A stretch of 64,000 bases of DNA from Sporosarcina sp. HYO08 (GTDB lineage Bacteria > Bacillota > Bacilli > Bacillales_A > Planococcaceae), in assembly GCF_001563475.1 (NCBI RefSeq), contig NZ_LPUT01000001.1:62001-126000 (forward strand). Direction: 5' to 3'. The notes under the pieces were generated by a model. The model did not search any database and was not told the origin of the DNA. It worked only from the letters and a program-made list of their open reading frames with translations. Shown here one piece after another: positions 59,524 through 64,000 of the stretch. The translations under genes and the position numbers were made by a program. Every line of letters starts with the position of its first letter. Within the stretch, counting starts at the first letter, position 1.

Positions 59524-60368
59524 GGCAAGCAATTCAAACCGATCGTTTGGCGCTCAACCGGCGTCATTGGATGATTTTTTTCACAATCTTCGCCGCGGTT
59601 TTTTTGGCGCTCGTTGTGATTGGCGGTACATTTTTGAACCCGGAACGTATTGCCACAAACTTTCAGGAGAAAAATTTAGCGCCTTCGCTTCATCATTTGT
59701 TTGGAACAGATTGGCTTGGACGTGATATGTTCAGCCGGACGGTTATGGGGCTTTCTCTTAGTATAAAGGTAGGGCTAATTGGCGCGATTGGCAGTACATT
59801 CATTGCTGTTTCTCTGGGTATGATTGCGGCAACGATGGGAAAAGCAGCTGATCGGATCGTCTCTTGGTTAATCGATTTATTTTTAAGTGTGCCGCATCTT
59901 GTCGCCCTTATTCTCATTGCGTTTACTTTAGGCGGTGGATTTAAAGGCGTTGTCTTTGGCTTAATGCTGACGCATTGGCCGAGCCTTGCCAGGGTTATAA
60001 GGGCGGAAGTGATGCAAGTTCGTTCTTCCGAGTACGTAAAAATATCTAAACGGATGGGGAAATCAAGCGTTTGGATTGCCGCACACCATATTTTTCCGCA
60101 CCTGTTGCCACAAATGATCATTGGTTTTCTGTTGTTATTTCCTCACGTAATTTTACATGAAGCAGCAGTAACCTTTATCGGGTTAGGGTTGTCTCCGCAC
60201 GAGCCCGCCATTGGGGTCATTTTATCGGAGTCAATGAAGTATTTATCTTCGGGCATGTGGTGGCTTGCCTTTTTCCCAGGTTTGTCATTGTTGTTGATTG
60301 TTAGGATTTTCGATTGGGTAGGGGAAAATATTCGCATACTTGCTGATCCAACGAAAGCTCATGAATAA
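59520..60368 (+). CDS. nikC: Nickel ABC transporter permease NikC
   Basis: A 282-residue permease of the DppC/NikC type with five or six hydrophobic segments. H-L-F-G-T-D-W-L-G-R-D near 59-69 is the family hallmark; the coupling loop S-K-R-M-G-K-S near 179 follows R-S-S-E-Y-V. Coupled to nikB by a 4-bp overlap. Confidence 0.9.
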   Translation: MRQAIQTDRLALNRRHWMIFFTIFAAVFLALVVIGGTFLNPERIATNFQEKNLAPSLHHLFGTDWLGRDMFSRTVMGLSLSIKVGLIGAIGSTFIAVSLGMIAATMGKAADRIVSWLIDLFLSVPHLVALILIAFTLGGGFKGVVFGLMLTHWPSLARVIRAEVMQVRSSEYVKISKRMGKSSVWIAAHHIFPHLLPQMIIGFLLLFPHVILHEAAVTFIGLGLSPHEPAIGVILSESMKYLSSGMWWLAFFPGLSLLLIVRIFDWVGENIRILADPTKAHE

Positions 60369-60389
60369 ATGCATGAAAGGGGGAGTGAA

Positions 60390-61313
60390 ATGCCTATCTT
60401 AGAAGTTGAAGATTTATCTATATCATTTAAGCAATATACAAGTAAATGGCAACAAGAGACATTAACTGTTATTTCAGGTTTAGATGTTGTTTTAGAAGAA
60501 GGCGAGATTCTTGCGGTCGTCGGTGCGAGCGGTTCGGGGAAAAGTTTGCTTGCCCATGCGATTCTTGGCATACTTCCTGGAAATGCAATTCAGAGCGGCA
60601 CGATTAAATATAAGGGTGAAACGTTAACATCCGCAAGACAAGAGGAGTTGCGGGGAAGTGAAATTTCACTAATTCCGCAGTCCGTCAATTATTTGGATCC
60701 TTTGATGCGTGTTGGGAAGCAAGTGCGCGCTTCTGCTAAATCGGGAGACCCAGTCACTTTGCAAAGAGACGTTTTTGAACAGTTGCATTTACAGGAGGGC
60801 GTTGAAAATCTTTACCCGTTCCAACTATCGGGAGGGATGGCAAGGCGGACGTTGTTATCAACTGCGATGGTCAGCGGTGCGAAAGTAATCATTGCAGATG
60901 AACCAACGCCTGGACTTGATCCTGTTGTCATTAAAGAGGCGCTCAAAAATTTTCGTGCTTTTGCCGATCAAGGATGCGCAGTCATGCTGATCACGCATGA
61001 TATTGAATCAGCATTAACAATTGCCGATAAAATTGCCGTATTTTACGCGGGAACGACGATGGAAATTGCACCTGTCGAAAATTTTAAAGGGAAAGGTGAA
61101 GCTTTGCGGCATCCGTACAGTAAAGCGCTTTGGAACGCACTGCCGCAAAACGGTTTTACACCGATCCCAGGATCACAGCCACAGTCGAATGCATTGCCGC
61201 CTGGATGTCTATTTGCGCCGCGCTGTCCAATTGCAACGCCGGCTTGCGGTGAAGCAAGACCGGAAATGCGTGAACTGCGGGACGGAAAGGTGAGGTGTAT
61301 TCATGAAGATTGA
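60390..61313 (+). CDS. nikD: Nickel ABC transporter ATP-binding protein NikD
   Basis: A 307-residue ATPase. Walker A is G-A-S-G-S-G-K-S near 44, signature L-S-G-G-M-A-R-R near 142 (slightly divergent) and Walker B I-I-A-D-E-P near 166. The C-terminal oligopeptide/dipeptide-type tail has C-L-F-A-P-R-C-P-I-A near 275 with further cysteines, as in DppD/NikD proteins where it can bind an Fe-S cluster. Start ATG at 60390 after AAGGGGGAG. Confidence 0.9.
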   Translation: MPILEVEDLSISFKQYTSKWQQETLTVISGLDVVLEEGEILAVVGASGSGKSLLAHAILGILPGNAIQSGTIKYKGETLTSARQEELRGSEISLIPQSVNYLDPLMRVGKQVRASAKSGDPVTLQRDVFEQLHLQEGVENLYPFQLSGGMARRTLLSTAMVSGAKVIIADEPTPGLDPVVIKEALKNFRAFADQGCAVMLITHDIESALTIADKIAVFYAGTTMEIAPVENFKGKGEALRHPYSKALWNALPQNGFTPIPGSQPQSNALPPGCLFAPRCPIATPACGEARPEMRELRDGKVRCIHED

Positions 61314-61917
61314 GGCGAAAAATCTAGGATTTCGTTATGATGGGTATCCTTGGTTATTTCGAAACGTTGATTTAACCATTCAACCCGGGGAAATTGTAGG
61401 GCTGAAGGCTCCGAGCGGCTATGGGAAAACATCGCTATGCAAAATTTTAGCTGGATATGAAAAGCCAGTAGAGGGCGAAGTATTGTTAAACGGTGAGCCA
61501 ATCAATTCAAAAGGCTTTCACCCTGTCCAATTGATCTTTCAACATCCAGAAAAAGCCGTGAATCCGCGTTGGAAAATGGACAAAGTATTAAATGAAGGAT
61601 GGCGTCCAGATCAATCCTTATTAGACTTATTAGGAATTGAAAAAGAATGGATGACGCGGTGGCCAAACGAGTTATCAGGTGGCGAACTGCAACGTTTCTG
61701 TGTCGCAAGAGCGCTTGGACCAGATACAAAATTTTTGATCGCAGATGAGATGACGACGATGCTAGATGCGATTACACAAGCGCAAATTTGGCATGCAGTG
61801 CTTGAAATTGTCCGTGAAAGAAATATGGGCATGATCGTCGTCAGCCACGAGGAAAAACTTGTTCAAAGACTTTGTCATCGTGTGATTAATCTAGATGAAA
61901 TAACATCCCGTATGTAA
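61303..61917 (+). CDS. nikE: Nickel ABC transporter ATP-binding protein NikE
   Basis: A 204-residue ATPase, shorter than E. coli NikE because the C-terminal extension is missing. Walker A is A-P-S-G-Y-G-K-T near 39, signature L-S-G-G-E-L-Q-R near 125 and Walker B L-I-A-D-E-M near 145 (Met instead of Pro). It overlaps nikD by 11 bp and ends the operon. Confidence 0.88.
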   Translation: MKIEAKNLGFRYDGYPWLFRNVDLTIQPGEIVGLKAPSGYGKTSLCKILAGYEKPVEGEVLLNGEPINSKGFHPVQLIFQHPEKAVNPRWKMDKVLNEGWRPDQSLLDLLGIEKEWMTRWPNELSGGELQRFCVARALGPDTKFLIADEMTTMLDAITQAQIWHAVLEIVRERNMGMIVVSHEEKLVQRLCHRVINLDEITSRM

Positions 61918-61934
61918 TATGTTAACATGAATAA

Positions 61935-61985
61935 GCAGACGATCCCGTTGCAAAGAAATTTTCACGGGATCGTCTGTTTATTTTT
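61935..61985 (+). terminator. Terminator of the nik operon
   Basis: CAGACGATCCCGT pairs with ACGGGATCGTCTG around 15 nt, followed by TTTATTTTT. It lies just before the end of the convergent gene. Confidence 0.9.
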
Positions 61986-62421
61986 GACTATTGATAAAAA
62001 AATGTTGGAGCCATGCTACATCGATGGGTCCACCAACGATTTCGTAGTAATTGGAATCGCTTTGTATAATGATATTTTCATCTAGAAAGATCGTCAAGAC
62101 ATTATGGTTATTATCTTTTAGACTAATACTATACCGAGGCTCGACGACATCAAAAATGACCTCTTCCTGTTTTAGTTTACGGATTTGGTAATTATCTAGA
62201 AAGCTGATCAGATCATCAATTTTCCCCTCATCTTCAACCATCCACGTATTCGGAGTAGCGCCAGTAGTAGAAGGTTGATTGAATACAAGAGAAGTAAATT
62301 CAGTATCGAGTGAACCGACGAAATCCCGAAAGTTTTTTTCATTGTATTCGGTGTAGGATTGAATCATAGCGTACGTTCCGCCGACCAATATGATGATGAG
62401 CAGGAAAGCCCTCATTTTCAC
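61978..62421 (-). CDS. Membrane-anchored or secreted protein of unknown function
   Basis: A 147-residue protein with one N-terminal hydrophobic segment (about 4-20) and a soluble outside domain. GTG start at 62421 with AGGAGG about 8 bp upstream. The C-terminal part (Y-S-I-S-L-K-D-N-N-H-N-V-L-T-I-F-L-D-E-N) looks like a beta-rich small domain. I do not recognise the family. Confidence 0.7.
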   Translation of the reverse strand: MKMRAFLLIIILVGGTYAMIQSYTEYNEKNFRDFVGSLDTEFTSLVFNQPSTTGATPNTWMVEDEGKIDDLISFLDNYQIRKLKQEEVIFDVVEPRYSISLKDNNHNVLTIFLDENIIIQSDSNYYEIVGGPIDVAWLQHFFINSQK

Positions 62422-62551
62422 GTGTAATTCCTCCTGAAAATCGTTTCTACAGTATACGCAAATCAGACAGATAAAATTAGTAATCTGACCTCTGAAGATT
62501 CAGAAACTAGTGTTATACTTAAATGAGGTATGAGAACGGGAGGGATGTGCA

Positions 62552-63034
62552 ATGGAAAATAAAGTAGTACATGCAATTCAAGATGATTATCCAGACGATT
62601 TTGCCTGGTGTTTTGGATGCGGTCGTTTAAATGAAGGAGGATATCATTTTCGAACAGGTTGGCAAGGAGAGGAAACAGTTACTTTTTACGGGCCCGAACA
62701 GAAACATATGGCGCTTCCTGGATTTGTTTATGGCGGCCTCATCGCGTCATTTATAGATTGTCATGGAACAGGATCTGCCGCACTTGCCCTACATCGGAAA
62801 AACGGACATGAGCCGGGTAGCGGAGAGGAACCGCCTCGGTTTGTTACTGCCTCGTTACATGTGAATTATGTAAAACCGACGCCTCAAGGGAAAGGATTGA
62901 AAGCGGTTGGGAAAGTGGAGGAAGTCCATCCAAAGAAATGGAAAGTAGCAGTGGATGTTTTTGCAGATGATGTACTCTGCGCAACTGGGGAAGTTGTCGC
63001 AGTCGTCATGCCCTCCACTTTTTTACAAAAATAA
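62552..63034 (+). CDS. Hotdog-fold thioesterase-like protein (PaaI/4HBT type)
   Basis: A 160-residue protein. C-F-G-C-G-R-L-N-E-G-G near 20-30 and G-G-L-I-A-S-F-I-D-C-H-G near 62-73 are typical of the hotdog thioesterase family; the Asp near 70 would be catalytic. V-N-Y-V-K-P-T-P is the central strand. Probably hydrolyses an acyl-CoA; substrate unknown. ATG at 62552 after CGGGAGGGA. Confidence 0.85.
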   Translation: MENKVVHAIQDDYPDDFAWCFGCGRLNEGGYHFRTGWQGEETVTFYGPEQKHMALPGFVYGGLIASFIDCHGTGSAALALHRKNGHEPGSGEEPPRFVTASLHVNYVKPTPQGKGLKAVGKVEEVHPKKWKVAVDVFADDVLCATGEVVAVVMPSTFLQK

Positions 63035-63042
63035 ATAAATGT

Positions 63043-63075
63043 TAAAAGCACTGACTAACAATCAGTGCTTTTTTG
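63043..63075 (+). terminator. Terminator after the hotdog gene
   Basis: AAAAGCACTGA pairs with TCAGTGCTTTT around 7 nt, with T run. Confidence 0.85.
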
Positions 63076-63277
63076 ATTTTCATTAAATACAAGATTAAAT
63101 GTGAAGCATTATTAAAATGAAAAATGTATGCAATCCGAATAGATGGGTAGACTGCTTGGGCGGAATCGGATTAACTTGACTTGGTAGTTGTTAATAGAGG
63201 AATTGCGAACGTCAATTGCCTCCGAATTAAGTTAAGCCTCCGATGATTTCAATATACGTACCAAGGGGGGATTGAAT

Positions 63278-63391
63278 ATGAAAAATATAATTGACAGCTT
63301 TGGCGTCATTATAATGGTCATTATGGCTGGAAAACGTGAAAGTGATTTGATTGAAAAATTGGTGGAGGAAGGACGAACAAATAGGCTGTAA
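63278..63391 (+). CDS. Very short possible peptide gene
   Basis: A 37-codon frame with a strong AGGGGGG 7 bp before the ATG. The product has a hydrophobic start (I-I-D-S-F-G-V-I-I-M-V-I-M) and a charged tail. No homologue recognised. The ribosome binding site is the main support; it could also be a leader peptide for the lipoprotein gene 98 bp downstream. Confidence 0.4.
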   Translation: MKNIIDSFGVIIMVIMAGKRESDLIEKLVEEGRTNRL

Positions 63392-63489
63392 TCGAACAAT
63401 TTCGTAAAATACAGCTGCAAGATCCAATGTTTAACTTCTATGGAAAGAGGCAAAATTAATGGCATAGGACTTAGAAAGGTTGTGAAGCG

Positions 63490-63975
63490 ATGAAAAAGTT
63501 TACGGTAATTTCAGTAATCGCGTTGTCAGGTGTATTAATACTTGGCGCTTGCGGAGGGAAAAATACGAATACGACGCCAGAAACGACAAACCCGCCAGCT
63601 ACAAATGGACAAGGAAATACAACGACACAAGAAAACACAAATACTGTAAATGAAGCAACACATGATTATGGCTTTCAAAAATTTGATCTTGAAATCGATG
63701 TCGATGGCAAAGACGCGATTGATGTAGATTATAAGACGAGTGATATTGCGGATTCAGATTATGAAAATAAATTAACGAATATCAATGTAACTGGTGACGC
63801 GGCGATGGACGAGCTTCATAAATTATTTATGGAGTTAAATATTACAGCAAATAAAGCACAGCAAGAAATCATTGATCAAATCATGAAATACTTTAGCTTG
63901 GATTCGTATTCCAAGTTTGATCTTGAAGTAGACTTTAACGATGGGACAAAACTCAATATTGAAGATGTGAAGTAA
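63490..63975 (+). CDS. YusW-like lipoprotein
   Basis: A 161-residue lipoprotein with lipobox L-G-A-C (Cys21), a Thr/Asn-rich linker (about 24-55) and a C-terminal domain with Y-G-F-x-K-F-D-L-E-I-D-V-D-G and K-F-D-L-E-V-D-F-N-D-G-T, resembling the YusW-like family. Function unknown. ATG at 63490 after AAAGGTTGTGAAG. Confidence 0.75.
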   Translation: MKKFTVISVIALSGVLILGACGGKNTNTTPETTNPPATNGQGNTTTQENTNTVNEATHDYGFQKFDLEIDVDGKDAIDVDYKTSDIADSDYENKLTNINVTGDAAMDELHKLFMELNITANKAQQEIIDQIMKYFSLDSYSKFDLEVDFNDGTKLNIEDVK

Positions 63976-64000
63976 TTTAAAGGGGCTGCTGTTGCAGCCT

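Overview
The window looks like a chromosomal segment of an endospore-forming Bacillales bacterium. Family Planococcaceae (Sporosarcina/Lysinibacillus-like) is my best guess, but this rests on general resemblance only. The evidence is: Gram-positive ribosome binding sites with many TTG/GTG starts, T-box and S-box leaders, a CotF-like coat protein, a YaaH/SleL-type cortex enzyme, a LytH-type endopeptidase, and PerR-, Fur- and Rex-like operators. It contains no phage, IS element or CRISPR array; it is ordinary chromosome with some unusual respiratory and regulatory islands.

Layout. 1-3.8 kb: a truncated DUF5658 gene, a DoxX protein behind two Rex-type operators, catalase katA behind a PerR/Fur-type box, and an orphan ABC ATPase. 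3.9-6.7 kb: first heme-copper enzyme operon (CuA subunit II, subunit I, small membrane protein). 6.7-11.7 kb: NhaC-type antiporter, an unrecognised regulator and an enolase-superfamily enzyme plus GNAT enzyme, linked by a shared direct-repeat operator. 12.7-17.4 kb: a Crp/Fnr-family regulator and a second heme-copper enzyme operon (IIa-like peptide, CuA subunit II, subunit I, Sco copper chaperone, small membrane protein). Both operons carry a TGTGA-N6-TCACA box about 41.5 bp upstream of the inferred start site. In both subunits I the tyrosine that oxygen-reducing enzymes carry four residues after the first CuB histidine is replaced by asparagine. I therefore infer CuA-type nitric oxide reductases rather than oxidases. 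This is the most interesting content of the window.

17.4-33 kb: housekeeping and biosynthesis: ThpR, a HAD phosphatase, a serine operon (class V aminotransferase plus SerA) under a T-box, LytH, a carbonic anhydrase lipoprotein, YpsA, a probable 6S RNA, YitT, a SIMPL protein, MetA under a SAM-I riboswitch, a coiled-coil protein, DUF421 and malic enzyme. 33-35.6 kb: spore genes. 35.9-45.3 kb: GdhA, then HisJ divergent from a compact hisZGDBAFIC operon that lacks hisH. 45.3-55.5 kb: RlmN, a two-component system beside a YtkA-like metal-binding lipoprotein, an OsmC protein, a CynX-type MFS transporter, the cystine importer TcyABC, and an ASCH protein. 55.5-62 kb: a UDG-like protein, then NikR and a complete NikABCDE nickel importer preceded by a 161-bp tandem duplication. 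62-64 kb: a hotdog thioesterase and small lipoproteins.

Coordinated themes: redox and anaerobic control (Rex, Crp/Fnr-type, PerR/Fur-type sites), amino-acid biosynthesis with RNA leader control (Ser, Met), sulfur and nickel uptake, and sporulation.
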